Origin: Granulosicoccus sp.
GTDB taxonomy: Bacteria; Pseudomonadota; Gammaproteobacteria; Granulosicoccales; Granulosicoccaceae
Assembly (NCBI GenBank): GCA_023301725.1
Contig: JALZUD010000017.1
Span: forward strand, 1 to 64,000
Direction: 5' to 3'
DNA: 64,000 nt
The notes below the pieces were generated by a model that saw nothing but the letters and a program-made list of their open reading frames with translations, made no database searches and was not told the DNA's origin. Shown piece by piece: positions 30,182 through 41,485 of the stretch (position 1 is the first letter of the stretch; each line of letters begins with the position of its first letter). A program made the position numbers and the translations under genes.

Positions 30182-31234
30182 TCAATAAATGTTCGTTAAT
30201 GCCACGCCCAAACCAATACGTTGCTGGTGATGATCGTACTCGATCAGCGATTCGCCATACCCGTTAAAGTACTGCACAAAACCACGGAACTTTGCGAATA
30301 ACGGAAACGTCATACCCAGCTCTACAGCACCTTTGCCTGTTGCGGTGTTGCGACGCACCAACGCTGAATATTCGTATTTGTTCTTTCTCCAGGCAGCGGT
30401 GAATTCCGCATGGCCCATAAATTCAAGGATATCCGGGTTGTCGTCGCCTTTGGGGTCATCGGGAGTTTCTTTCTCATCCTCCGGCAGACGATACCAGGGG
30501 CGAATACCCACTACCAGATTATTTTTTTCGTAAATTAGCTGGGTATAAATCCGATTCCAGCTTCTGGACAACCCTTGTACCTGTCCATTGGACTCATGCT
30601 CCAGCCCAAGTACTAGCGCTGTTTTTCCGCCCGCTGGTCCCCACAACAGAGGTATCAGATAAAAAATTTCGGGTTGATAGTTAGTCTCTCGAAACGGACT
30701 GGACAAGTCTTCAGAGTACAACTGCCACCAGGCCTTTAAAGTAATACCTACAGACAAGGCATCGTTGGCAAAGAATAGATCGTTTTCATTAAGACGTGTC
30801 TTAAGGCTTATCTGAAATTTTACCTCCGCCGGTTGCAATCCTTCACGCAGTGGCACATCATTTATTTGATAAGCCGACTCATAAACCGAAGAGGTATAAC
30901 TAACAGGCAGAAAGAAATTGTGTTTGTGCGCGGTAAGTACATAAGGATTAAAGGCTGTCTCGCGCTCCAGCAGCACACGCTTGGTTAGTGCACCCGGTGT
31001 CGAATTGTTATCCGCCACAACCGTTTCATCATCTACTTCACCGGCCAGCACAGCCTCCGCAGGAAACCCGATTGAATCGACTCCGATGGGAGCTGCCGGC
31101 ACATCCTGCTCAGGCAATGCAACTGATGTGCTTGTAGGCGTGACAACTTCAAGCTGCTCGTAAGCTTCAGGAATTTCTACCGTTGCACAGCCTGTTAACA
31201 CTAACAAAACGTTGATACTCAATAACTTCATCAT
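30182..31234 (-). CDS. pldA: Outer membrane phospholipase A with a lipoprotein signal
   Basis: PldA-type enzymes are dimeric beta-barrel hydrolases of the outer membrane that degrade misplaced phospholipids. The catalytic region EHESNGQVQGLSRSWNRIY carries the His-x-Ser nucleophile and the following Asn, and the DDNPDILEFMGH and GYGESLIEYDHHQQRIGLGV segments match the calcium-dependent OMPLA barrel. From the ATG at 31234 the protein has 350 residues and starts MMKLLSINVLLVLTGC: a lipobox with Cys16, unlike the plain signal peptide of E. coli PldA. About 95 residues, poorly conserved, lie between the Cys and the barrel. A TTG at 31258 that overlaps cbiX is an alternative start. The 31234/31231 ATGs have an AGG-type ribosome-binding site. 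Confidence 0.87.
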   Translation of the reverse strand: MMKLLSINVLLVLTGCATVEIPEAYEQLEVVTPTSTSVALPEQDVPAAPIGVDSIGFPAEAVLAGEVDDETVVADNNSTPGALTKRVLLERETAFNPYVLTAHKHNFFLPVSYTSSVYESAYQINDVPLREGLQPAEVKFQISLKTRLNENDLFFANDALSVGITLKAWWQLYSEDLSSPFRETNYQPEIFYLIPLLWGPAGGKTALVLGLEHESNGQVQGLSRSWNRIYTQLIYEKNNLVVGIRPWYRLPEDEKETPDDPKGDDNPDILEFMGHAEFTAAWRKNKYEYSALVRRNTATGKGAVELGMTFPLFAKFRGFVQYFNGYGESLIEYDHHQQRIGLGVALTNIY

Positions 31235-31254
31235 TGAGCCTATCGTTGCCACCC

Positions 31255-31824
31255 TCAAGAGGCAGGTGTCTCTGCGTTATCGTCCAGAGCACTTCCAGGC
31301 TTAATATTGATTGCACCTGACTGCCTATCAAACTCGAACGGACAAACACTACATTGAATTCGCTTTTGCGTTGCTGGCGTATCGTTAAGTCTTGGATCTG
31401 CATCACCACTGGCAAGAACTGGCTGATCATCCGCGTCAAAACGCTTTTTCAACAGATCCAACAGGAGATCATCAATGCCCAGTGGCTCGGCAATCTGATA
31501 GGTGGTCAGTGGAAATCCGGCGGCAGCTTGCGAGGTAAGACTGGGTATGTCGCGCGTCCAGTGTTTGCCTTGCGCTAGAAATAGCGGCAACACCACAATA
31601 TGTGTTGCGCCTTTTTTAACGCAGCTAGAATACGCGCTGGCAATATCGGGCATCGCCAACTCCATATGCGCAGGTTCCACTATCTTGCATTCACCGTTGA
31701 AGCGTGCAGCGAAACGTAGGGCGAGATCGTTGAGATTATCGTTCGACTGCGCACGTCGACTGCCGTGGTCGCAAATGATAATACCAGTGGGTGGGGCGTC
31801 TTCTGCAAGGGGCGACATAGGCAT
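31255..31824 (-). CDS. Sirohydrochlorin chelatase-like protein (CbiX family)
   Basis: The 189-residue protein matches the short CbiX/SirB family that inserts Co or Fe into sirohydrochlorin: IIICDHGSRRAQSNDNLN near the N-terminus and LPLFLAQGKHWTRDIP, with the metal-handling His residues in both motifs. The C-terminal 60 residues (after about 130) are poorly conserved and include a Cys-rich-free, Asp-rich stretch plus CSVCPFEF. It is directly upstream of the phospholipase gene; the two may be cotranscribed, although their functions have no obvious link. Confidence 0.82.
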   Translation of the reverse strand: MPMSPLAEDAPPTGIIICDHGSRRAQSNDNLNDLALRFAARFNGECKIVEPAHMELAMPDIASAYSSCVKKGATHIVVLPLFLAQGKHWTRDIPSLTSQAAAGFPLTTYQIAEPLGIDDLLLDLLKKRFDADDQPVLASGDADPRLNDTPATQKRIQCSVCPFEFDRQSGAINIKPGSALDDNAETPAS

Positions 31825-32003
31825 AAGTAAACAGCTTTAAACTTCTCGGATAACAATTTTATACGTTCTTAGCGAACAAGCACCAACCTGTTTCACTCAC
31901 GCACCCTGTTGTACGTATCAAAGAGCGACTCTGAGGGGCAAAGCGACAGCTCGCATCATGCCAGCTCTGCCATAGTTAAGTTCCAACATTCAAACGACAA
32001 TAA

Positions 32004-33182
32004 TCAGGTGCTAAGCTTGGAACGAGTAAGACCTGCCATGGAAATAATGCCTACTAAAGGCCCCAAAGCAAGTACGCAGAACAAAAAAGGCCAGCCAAAC
32101 GCTGCCGCAAGCTGTGGTGTTACTTGAACAGTAATGATAGTGAGGAAGAACCCAAGAGCGGTTTGCAAAGACATCAAACTACCGCTGATCTCAGGCGGTG
32201 AAAGATCAGCCACCATGGCAGAAAACTGAGCTGAATCAGGAATGACGGACAATCCCCACAGCACAAACACCACCGACACAAGCCAAACCGGTCCACCAAA
32301 AACCATTGCGGCCAACAGCGCAGACAAACCGCTGAAGCACATAACGATGATCGTCAATTCTGCCTTACCCACAGCATCGGCCAATCTACCCGCGAACGGG
32401 CAAAGCACAGCGCCCGCACCAATGGCGATAAAGGCTGTTAGCTTGGACCATTGAGCAGCCGTTGCTGCGTCCACTTGTAAAAGATACGAGGCGGCAGCAG
32501 CAGGCGCAATCCAAGCCCATAAGGCGTAAAGCTCCCACATATGTCCAAGATAACCGAGAAATGCTCGCCGTAGTCGCTTATCAGTCCACGCCACAGTGAT
32601 AGCGCGCGGGTTCAACTTCGCACCAACAACATGATGCGGGCCTAGCTGAGTCAATAGAATTGTAATAGCCGCAAACAGCGCAAGCGCGCTGGCAACACCT
32701 GTGGTCAGACGCCAATTGCTACCGCCTACAAAAGCCAACAAATGTGGAGCAGCTGAGCCTAGCGTTAAACCGCCCACTAGCAAACCCACTAGCCAACCAC
32801 GATCAGCTACGCCCCAACCGACAGCTATTTTCATGCCCACAGGGTAAACACCGGCTAGCGCAAATCCTGTGATGATACGTAAGCCGATGGCGACAAACCC
32901 ACCAGGCTCAACCACCAACATACAAGCGTTGGCAACCGCGGCCAGTACCGCTGCGCTGGCAAACACTCGTCGAGCATCAAACCTGTCAGCGATACCTGAA
33001 ATGGCGACAAACAACGCACCCACAACGAAGCCTGCGGCAACGCCCGAGACCAGCATGGCCTCCTGCACTGTGCCTAGGGTAATCTCCTGACGCAGGTCTA
33101 CGAGAATAGCCGATGTCACAAACCACAATGACATCGCGCAGACCTCCGCCAGAACCAGCAAACTCATAGAACGAGTTTTCAT
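32004..33182 (-). CDS. MFS transporter
   Basis: The 392-residue protein has about 12 hydrophobic segments, a cytoplasmic loop with ADRFDARRVFASAA after the second or third helix (MFS signature A region), and a matching GRLADAVGKAELT in the second half. It starts MKTRSMSLLVLAEVCAMSLWFVTSAI. Members with similar sequence are annotated as general multidrug/metabolite transporters; substrate unknown. It lies 33 bp downstream of lpd on the same strand. Confidence 0.85.
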   Translation of the reverse strand: MKTRSMSLLVLAEVCAMSLWFVTSAILVDLRQEITLGTVQEAMLVSGVAAGFVVGALFVAISGIADRFDARRVFASAAVLAAVANACMLVVEPGGFVAIGLRIITGFALAGVYPVGMKIAVGWGVADRGWLVGLLVGGLTLGSAAPHLLAFVGGSNWRLTTGVASALALFAAITILLTQLGPHHVVGAKLNPRAITVAWTDKRLRRAFLGYLGHMWELYALWAWIAPAAAASYLLQVDAATAAQWSKLTAFIAIGAGAVLCPFAGRLADAVGKAELTIIVMCFSGLSALLAAMVFGGPVWLVSVVFVLWGLSVIPDSAQFSAMVADLSPPEISGSLMSLQTALGFFLTIITVQVTPQLAAAFGWPFLFCVLALGPLVGIISMAGLTRSKLST

Positions 33183-33215
33183 AACAGTGCTAGGTTCTTA
33201 AGGGCCTATGCAGGC

Positions 33216-34709
<1,494 letters not shown>

Positions 34710-34782
34710 CTAATTTACCGTTGAAGCAAATACACGGCCATAAACTCATGTACAAAAGACCCACCAGACACGATCAGTAACA

Positions 34783-35859
34783 ATGACTCTACACAACGCA
34801 TCCCTTATTCAAGAAGCTAAACAATGCGCCCTGAACCTGAGCAATGCTTTAGATCATGCGCCCAGTGACACACTGACATCAGTTCTCGAACAACATACCA
34901 GTGATCAGTATCGATGGCGCGGCCTGCATCCGTTTAATGAACTTACCGGGGCTGCTGCTGTAGCAACAACGTTCTGGCAACCTCTACGTGAGGCGTTTAC
35001 CGCTTTGCAGCGGCGGGTTGATGTGTTTTTTGCGGGGCATAATGCGGCGCCTGCCAGTGCGGCAAATGCAGAAAACGAGCAAGATGATGCGATCTGGACC
35101 TGTCAGATGGGGCATTTTATGGGGCTTATGGATCACGCCTGGCTGGAGATCCCACCCACACATCGTATGGTCTTTATTCGCTTTGTTGAATTTCACAAGA
35201 TAGTTGATGGCTTTATTACAGAGTCAGCCATGTTTTTTGATCTTATTGGTGTCATGCGCCAATGCGGCCAATACCCACTGCCACCGAGCACAGGTGCAAG
35301 CTTTGTCTATCCGGGCCCTACCACTCATGACGGTTTGTTATTTAACGAAAATCCCTCTACTGAAGCACAGCTCACGCAAGCCTTGATCGATCGTATGATC
35401 AATGATCTTAGTGATGCGAACAAAGCGGCAGCGGCCAGCAACAACAACCGAGTACCCCGTGAGGTACTTGCCAGAAGCTGGCACGAGAACATGATCTGGT
35501 ACGGCCCAGAAGGCATTGGCGCCACGTATACCATTGATCGCTACCAGCAACAGCATCAGTACCCGTTCAGATACAACCTAAATGGCAAGACGTTTAATGG
35601 CCATGTGGCCCGAATGGCTGAAGCCCACTATGGATGCTTCTTTGGCTGGCCCAATTTAACCAATCAGGCCAGTGGCGGTTTTCTCGGCCTGCCCGCGAGT
35701 AACGTGCCTGCTGACATGCGAGTGGTTGACGTATATCGGCGCGAATCAGACAAGCTTATAGAGAACTGGGTCATTATCGACATACCCCATTGGCTGTCTA
35801 TGCAAGGACTAGACGTACTTGCCCGTATGCGACAGCTTTTGGGAGTTGAAACCCTATGA
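34783..35859 (+). CDS. Tandem NTF2-like/SnoaL-like domain protein
   Basis: The 358-residue protein appears to hold two NTF2-like (SnoaL/ester-cyclase-like) domains. The first covers about 30-165, with YRWRGLHPFNELTGAAAV, FFAGHNAAP and FIRFVEFHKI. The second covers about 210-350, with VLARSWHENMIWYGPEGIG, GYKxx-like YQQQHQYPF, and DVYRRESDKLIENWVIIDIPHWL. Polyketide cyclases and related enzymes share the fold, but catalytic function here is not established. It stands alone on the + strand between lpd and sucB. The 3' end is followed by a bidirectional terminator at 35937-35965. Confidence 0.8.
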   Translation: MTLHNASLIQEAKQCALNLSNALDHAPSDTLTSVLEQHTSDQYRWRGLHPFNELTGAAAVATTFWQPLREAFTALQRRVDVFFAGHNAAPASAANAENEQDDAIWTCQMGHFMGLMDHAWLEIPPTHRMVFIRFVEFHKIVDGFITESAMFFDLIGVMRQCGQYPLPPSTGASFVYPGPTTHDGLLFNENPSTEAQLTQALIDRMINDLSDANKAAAASNNNRVPREVLARSWHENMIWYGPEGIGATYTIDRYQQQHQYPFRYNLNGKTFNGHVARMAEAHYGCFFGWPNLTNQASGGFLGLPASNVPADMRVVDVYRRESDKLIENWVIIDIPHWLSMQGLDVLARMRQLLGVETL

Positions 35860-35936
35860 GCTCACCCTAGATCGATGGGCTACGTTCGCTAATACTGAAC
35901 AGTATTGCAGACGATTGAAAAGCTCCCTCCTCAAAC

Positions 35937-35965
35937 GCAAAAACCGCCCAAAGGACGGTTTTTGC
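35937..35965. terminator. Bidirectional intrinsic terminator between tandem NTF2-like gene and sucB
   Basis: gcaaaaaccg (35937-35946) is inverted exactly at 35956-35965, with an inner ccc/gg pairing around aaa. The right arm ends in five Ts on the + strand, and the left arm gives five Ts on the minus strand. It can end the + strand transcript from 34783 and the minus-strand sucB transcript (stop 36037). Confidence 0.85.
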
Positions 35966-36036
35966 CATTCAATTCAAGCTTGTGAACGTCAGCGCACTGT
36001 TATTGCGCTAGCGCTATTGCACAAACCCCGAGCGAC

Positions 36037-37296
36037 TTACAAATCAAGAACGATTCGTGCCGGATCTTCGACCATCTCTTTGATCGCCTTAAGAAAACCA
36101 ACAGCGCCCTTACCATCAACAATCCGGTGATCGTAACTCAGAGCGATGTACATCATAGGCCGAATGACCACCTGACCATCGACAGCCACGGGCCGATCCT
36201 GTGTGGCATGCATTCCGAGGATGGCACTCTGTGGTGGGTTGAGGATGGGGGTTGATAGCAATGAACCGAACACACCACCGTTAGATACTGTGAAAGTACC
36301 ACCCGTCATCTCTTCAAGGGATAGCTTGCCGTCTCGCGCTTTCTCGGCGTAAACACCGATTGTCTTTTCAACATCAGCCAAAGACATAAATTCTGTATTG
36401 CGTAGTACCGGCACTACAAGACCACGCTCTGAAGATACGGCTACACCGATGTCGCAGTATCCGTGATAGACCACATCATCACCATCAATCGAGGCGTTAA
36501 TGTCGGGGTAACGCTTGAGAGCCTCAGTAGCCGCTTTCAAGAAAATTGACATAAAGCCAAGCTTAATACCATGAGATTTTTCAAACTGTGCCTTGTACTG
36601 ATTACGCAGTGCTATGAACGCACTCATGTCTACCTCGTTAAAGGTTGTGAGCATGGCTGTTGTTTGAGTGGCCGTTAACAGGCGCTCAGCAATACGTGCA
36701 CGCAGTCGTGTCATGGGAACACGTTCTTCAATGCGCTCGCCTTGAGGCACAACTGGCGCAGAGGCAGCCAAAGTGGCAGGAGCCTTAGCAGCCGTTGCTA
36801 CAACGGCTACAGGCGCTGTAACCGCAGGGCTTGCACCACCACCAGCAACATGCGCATTCACATCAGCTTGTGAGATACGCCCGTTTTTACCGGTGCCATT
36901 AACTTGGGCTGCCGTGAGACCATGTTGTTCCAGTAACTTGCGGACAGACGGGCTAGTTTGCCCCGCACTATTGTCTGCACTGTTGTCTGCACTAAGGCTT
37001 GCACTGACGGCATCATTGGAAGCCTCTGGCGCAGCAGCCGCAGGTTTTGCAGCAGCCGTGCCTTTCTCGATAGAACCAATGACCTGATGGGCGGCAACCG
37101 TTGTGCCTTCAGGTTCTATGATTTTGCCAAGCACACCATCCTCTGCGGCTGGCACTTCGAGCACAACCTTGTCGGTCTCGATATCAACCAAGACTTCGTC
37201 TCGACTTACCGCATCGCCTTCCTGCTTATGCCAGGTTACGATCAATGCATCCGCAATTGATTCAGGCAGTGTTGGCACTTTGATCTCAGAAGTCAT
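36037..37296 (-). CDS. sucB: 2-oxoglutarate dehydrogenase E2, dihydrolipoyllysine succinyltransferase
   Basis: SucB is the succinyl-transferring core of the 2-oxoglutarate dehydrogenase complex. The 419-residue protein has one lipoyl domain with the acceptor Lys43 in [14 protein letters not shown], an Ala/Ser-rich linker (about 80-105, with a repeated ADNSADNSA), a peripheral subunit-binding domain ([13 protein letters not shown]), and the catalytic domain with the [16 protein letters not shown] active-site motif. It lies directly downstream of sucA, spaced 57 bp. Confidence 0.98.
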   Translation of the reverse strand: MTSEIKVPTLPESIADALIVTWHKQEGDAVSRDEVLVDIETDKVVLEVPAAEDGVLGKIIEPEGTTVAAHQVIGSIEKGTAAAKPAAAAPEASNDAVSASLSADNSADNSAGQTSPSVRKLLEQHGLTAAQVNGTGKNGRISQADVNAHVAGGGASPAVTAPVAVVATAAKAPATLAASAPVVPQGERIEERVPMTRLRARIAERLLTATQTTAMLTTFNEVDMSAFIALRNQYKAQFEKSHGIKLGFMSIFLKAATEALKRYPDINASIDGDDVVYHGYCDIGVAVSSERGLVVPVLRNTEFMSLADVEKTIGVYAEKARDGKLSLEEMTGGTFTVSNGGVFGSLLSTPILNPPQSAILGMHATQDRPVAVDGQVVIRPMMYIALSYDHRIVDGKGAVGFLKAIKEMVEDPARIVLDL

Positions 37297-37353
37297 CTAG
37301 AGAGTCTCTATTAAGGTTTTTAAAATGACGGGGTTGATGAGCAATTGTAAGTC

Positions 37354-40233
37354 TTATTGCGCAAGCTTGTTGGGAATCACACCTAAGGCCTCTTCAACCA
37401 GGCGCTTCTGTTCAATCAGGTGCTGACTCATGTAACCACTAGCAGGGGATGCAGACGGTGCTCTACCCGCAAATTCCAGTGATTTAATCTTCTTTGGCAA
37501 CACCCGCTCAATGCGGTGCCGATTAGATCGCCACGCACCTTGATTACGTGGCTCTTCCTGACACCACACAACCGTTTTGGCATTCGGGTAGATTTTGATC
37601 ACTTCTGTGACGGCATCATAAGGAAACGGATACAGCTGCTCCAGACGAATCAAAGCCACGTTATCAATTTCTGCAGCCCGTCTGGCCTCTAACAAATCGT
37701 AGTACACCTTGCCACTGCAGAGTACAACCCTGTCTACCTTGGAAGGCTTGAGTTCATCCAGCTCACCCAGCACAGGCAAAAAGGTGCCCTCGGCAAGTTC
37801 CTCTAACGTAGACGTCGCTAAACGGTGCCGCAGCAAACTCTTGGGAGACATCACAATCATAGGGCGGCGCATGGGACGAACCATCTGCCGACGTAGCATG
37901 TGGTATGCCTGTGCAGGCGTACTGGGAACTAACACCTGCATGTTGTCTTCAGCACACAGTTGCAAGAAACGCTCGAGTCGAGCTGAGGAGTGTTCAGGCC
38001 CTTGTCCTTCATAACCGTGAGGCAACAGCATAGTAAGTCCACATAAGCGCCCCCACTTGGTTTCGCCTGAACTGATGAACTGATCGATGACCACTTGCGC
38101 ACCATTGGCAAAATCACCAAACTGTCCTTCCCAGATAACCAGCGTGTTGGGGTCAGCTGTTGCGTATCCGTATTCAAAACCAAGAACCGCCTCTTCTGAC
38201 AACACAGAGTCGATAACCAGAAAGTTACCCTTGCCATCAAGCTCACGCAATGGTACGTAGGCACCCATGGTCGCTTGGTTGTGTAATACAGCATGACGAT
38301 GAGCAAACGTGCCTCGGCCACAATCTTGTCCAGACAATCGTACCGAGTAACCCTCATGCACAAGCGTTGCATACGCCATGGTTTCGGCATAACCCCAGTC
38401 CAGTGGCAAAGCACCCGCTGTCATCTTGCGCCGATCCTGAATGATTTTATTAACGCGTGAATGCAACGCTAACCCATCAGGCAAAGTGGTCAGCTGCGTG
38501 GCTAGTGATTGCAACGTGGCCAAATCGAACTCTGATGAATAAGGAATTTGCCAATCAGTACCAGTGTACTTGGACCAATCAATGGCAAGTTCGGGCGCCT
38601 CAGCCAAGCCTTCAATCACGCCTGGAGCCACATTTTTTCCATCATCAAGGTCTTTGCGGTAGCTCTCAACCATGCTATCGGCATCGGCAGTTGCAAAAAC
38701 GCCAGATTCGTTCAACGTATTTGCATACAGTGTGCGAGTGGTTGGCAACGCTTTAATCAATTTGTACATCATGGGCTGGGTTACTGAAGGCTCATCAGTT
38801 TCGTTGTGCCCATGGCGTCGGTAACACACCATATCAATGACCACATCTTTCTTGAACGCCATACGAAAATCCAGCGCTAGCTGAGTCACAAAGTACACAG
38901 CCTCTGGATCGTCGCCGTTGACGTGAAAAATAGGCGCATTGATCATTTTTGCTACATCGGTAGCGTACAAAGTAGAACGCACATCATCCACATTGCTAGT
39001 AGTAAAACCAATCTGGTTGTTGACGATGATATGCACGGTGCCCTTAGTGGAGAACCCGCGCGAGTCAGCCATGTTGAACGTCTCCATGACAACACCTTGA
39101 CCCGCAAAAGCGGCATCGCCATGTATGGCAATAGGCAGTACCTTATCGCCTTCCTTGTCACCGTAGCGATCTTGTCGCGAGCGCACCGAACCTTCCACCA
39201 CTGGCGATACGATTTCCAAGTGTGAAGGATTAAATGCCAGCGACAGATGCATGTGACCGTGCGCAGTCTTGATATCAGAACTGAAACCCTGATGGTATTT
39301 CACATCACCCGAGGACAAACTCTCGTTGTACTTCTTACCTTCAAATTCAGAAAATAAATCGGCAGGATTCTTACCCAGAATATTAACCAGTACATTGAGG
39401 CGACCTCGATGGGCCATACCGATAACAATGTCTTTTACACCGGCAGCACCTGAGCGACGCACCAGCTCGCTCATGACAACAATCAGACTCTCACCACCTT
39501 CTAATGAGAAGCGCTTCTGACCCACGTATCGCGAACCAAGATGTCGCTCCATGCTCTCCGCCGCAGTAATACGCTGCAAAATCCATTCGCGTGTTTCTGA
39601 ATTAAGTGCGGGCGCTGAAGCCACGCTCTCTATTCGTTGCTGTAACCAATCTTTTTGCGGCGTGTAATCGATGTACATGAACTCATAACCGATAGAGCCG
39701 CAGTAGCACTTTTCCAAATGCGTAATGATGTCGCGCAGGGGCGCCTGATCGATACCCTCAAGCGATGGTGTCGGAAAAACAGTGTCAAGGTCGGCATCGG
39801 AGAGACCGTTCTCACGCAATCGGACTTCGCGAACCATGGCATCGCTTTGCTGGCCCAAAGGGTCAGTCTTGGCTAGCTGATGACCACGCACACGGTAGGC
39901 GTTGATGAGCTGTGTTACATAGATCTGTTTTAGCTCGGCAGTTGAACCTGCACTAGCGGCAGCAGGCGCACCAGCGCTGGATCTCTGCTGCCCTTTGGTA
40001 ATCTGCTGAAATTTAGCCCTGACTTCCGAATGCATCGCCTCACGGGTGTTCTCATCAACCATGGGCAGATTGCCGAAGTAATCCCGCCACGATTCATCAA
40101 CCGAGTTGGGATCTTTCAGATACTGTTCGTACTGCTGCTCCAGCCATGGCGAGTTGGCACCCGCAAGCACAGAAAGCTCCCAGTGCTCTTGCATTGATTG
40201 CTTCTGATCCACGGATTTTGATGATGCACTCAT
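37354..40233 (-). CDS. sucA: 2-oxoglutarate dehydrogenase E1 component
   Basis: SucA decarboxylates 2-oxoglutarate with thiamine diphosphate and transfers succinyl to the E2 lipoyl arm. The 959-residue protein has the N-terminal segment SPWLEQQYEQYLKDPNSVDESWRDYF, RVRGHQLAKTDPLG, VLIGMAHRGRLNVLVN-like IVIGMAHRGRLNVL, the TPP-binding HGDAAFAGQGVV, and FEYGYATADPNTLVIWEGQFGDFANGA near the middle/C-terminal half. Length is normal. First gene of the sucA-sucB pair; the dehydrogenase-like gene ends 48 bp upstream. Confidence 0.98.
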   Translation of the reverse strand: MSASSKSVDQKQSMQEHWELSVLAGANSPWLEQQYEQYLKDPNSVDESWRDYFGNLPMVDENTREAMHSEVRAKFQQITKGQQRSSAGAPAAASAGSTAELKQIYVTQLINAYRVRGHQLAKTDPLGQQSDAMVREVRLRENGLSDADLDTVFPTPSLEGIDQAPLRDIITHLEKCYCGSIGYEFMYIDYTPQKDWLQQRIESVASAPALNSETREWILQRITAAESMERHLGSRYVGQKRFSLEGGESLIVVMSELVRRSGAAGVKDIVIGMAHRGRLNVLVNILGKNPADLFSEFEGKKYNESLSSGDVKYHQGFSSDIKTAHGHMHLSLAFNPSHLEIVSPVVEGSVRSRQDRYGDKEGDKVLPIAIHGDAAFAGQGVVMETFNMADSRGFSTKGTVHIIVNNQIGFTTSNVDDVRSTLYATDVAKMINAPIFHVNGDDPEAVYFVTQLALDFRMAFKKDVVIDMVCYRRHGHNETDEPSVTQPMMYKLIKALPTTRTLYANTLNESGVFATADADSMVESYRKDLDDGKNVAPGVIEGLAEAPELAIDWSKYTGTDWQIPYSSEFDLATLQSLATQLTTLPDGLALHSRVNKIIQDRRKMTAGALPLDWGYAETMAYATLVHEGYSVRLSGQDCGRGTFAHRHAVLHNQATMGAYVPLRELDGKGNFLVIDSVLSEEAVLGFEYGYATADPNTLVIWEGQFGDFANGAQVVIDQFISSGETKWGRLCGLTMLLPHGYEGQGPEHSSARLERFLQLCAEDNMQVLVPSTPAQAYHMLRRQMVRPMRRPMIVMSPKSLLRHRLATSTLEELAEGTFLPVLGELDELKPSKVDRVVLCSGKVYYDLLEARRAAEIDNVALIRLEQLYPFPYDAVTEVIKIYPNAKTVVWCQEEPRNQGAWRSNRHRIERVLPKKIKSLEFAGRAPSASPASGYMSQHLIEQKRLVEEALGVIPNKLAQ

Positions 40234-40281
40234 TGGTTCTTTCCTGACCTTACCTGCACCTGCAGGCTTGAATGATGTTAG

Positions 40282-41328
40282 CTATAAGTATGCAGGGATG
40301 CTGTCAATAACAGCCCGGGTGAATTCATCGGTATTGAGCTTACCCCCCAAGTCGCGAGTACTCTGTCCGGTTTCGATACAACCCAGAAGACTCAAACGTA
40401 GGGCGTGGCCCAGATCATATCGATCAACATGATCAAGCAACATGCCAAACGCAAGCAAGGCTGCTGCCGGATTAGCAATATTTTTGCCGGCTATGTCAGG
40501 TGCAGTACCTCCAGCGGGATCAAACATAGCGATATCCACTTCGTTGTTGTCATCGAAAGAGTAATTTCCCGAAGCCCCCGTGCCCAGACTGCCTACTAGG
40601 CCAGAAGCCATGTCTGACAAAAAATCGCCGTATTCGTTCAACACCAGGACCACTTCATAAGAGGACGGGTCGATGATAATTTTAGCCAGCAAAGCGTCAA
40701 ATAATTCGACGTGATGTTCGACATCGTCAAATTGCTGGTGGACATCCGCAACAACCGATTCAAATAACCCATCGGTAACTCGCTGAATGGTGTGCTTGGA
40801 TGAGCTCGTCATTGAATAGTGACCACTTCCGTAGGAGAGTCCTTTACTGCGCGCCAGCTTGAACGCAAATCTGGCCGCTTGCTCGCAAGGTCGTCTTTCC
40901 ACCATTCGCAAAGATACCGCTGCGTCTTTGCCGATCAACTGTCCGGGGTCGTCGTAGGTGCCACCAGTTGCAATTCGCACAATGTGCAGATTGACGTTTT
41001 CCTTGAAATTACTGTGTATGCCTTTTATGGAAATGGCAGGCCGATAGATAACGCTGAAATCACAACGTCGACGAATCAGTGCATTCGGACTGCTGTCACG
41101 GGTAATTGTGGGGTATTTGACGGCCAACTTGGTCTGGCGCATCGAGGCCTCTGCCTCATCAATGACCTCATCGCCACGCTTTTCCCGATTCTCCAGACTC
41201 CAATCCACAGGGATAAAATTGACATCCACTGGCAACGCGTCAGCTACAGCCCTGACCGAAGCAGCTAATTCGGGGCCAATGCCGTCCCCTTGAAGTTCGG
41301 TTATCTGAATAGTGTTAACGCTGCTCAA
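40282..41328 (-). CDS. Divergent isocitrate/isopropylmalate dehydrogenase-family protein
   Basis: The 348-residue protein has the family fold: QGDGIGPE (13-20), RPxxSIKGIHSNF, K178 within KHTIQRVTDGLF, NEYGDFLSDMASGLVGSLG (with metal-ligand Asp235/Asp239 positions), and the NAD-site GTAPDIAGKNIANPAAALLAFGMLLDH. The substrate loop, usually R-E/x-N-T-E-G-x-Y in NAD-isocitrate enzymes, reads VRIATGGTYDD here (118-127), without the Glu. That makes the substrate uncertain. It is the gene directly upstream of sucA on the same strand, so a role in the isocitrate-to-oxoglutarate step is attractive but unproven. Confidence 0.82.
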   Translation of the reverse strand: MSSVNTIQITELQGDGIGPELAASVRAVADALPVDVNFIPVDWSLENREKRGDEVIDEAEASMRQTKLAVKYPTITRDSSPNALIRRRCDFSVIYRPAISIKGIHSNFKENVNLHIVRIATGGTYDDPGQLIGKDAAVSLRMVERRPCEQAARFAFKLARSKGLSYGSGHYSMTSSSKHTIQRVTDGLFESVVADVHQQFDDVEHHVELFDALLAKIIIDPSSYEVVLVLNEYGDFLSDMASGLVGSLGTGASGNYSFDDNNEVDIAMFDPAGGTAPDIAGKNIANPAAALLAFGMLLDHVDRYDLGHALRLSLLGCIETGQSTRDLGGKLNTDEFTRAVIDSIPAYL

Positions 41329-41485
41329 TCTAGTCTCCTGTTTACTCTGGCACCACGCCCTGGATAATGAGCCTGACCACGAGTTTTTCTAATGATCTGC
41401 ATAGCTTAGTCTGACAAGGCCTGCAGGCACAACGATAAAAGCCAAATAGCCTGTTTACCGATCCACAGGCACGCAGGCGCAACGC

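Noticed and set aside
36957-36990. Repeated ttgtctgcac words.
   Set aside because: They lie inside sucB and encode the flexible ADNSADNSA linker, a normal feature of E2 proteins.
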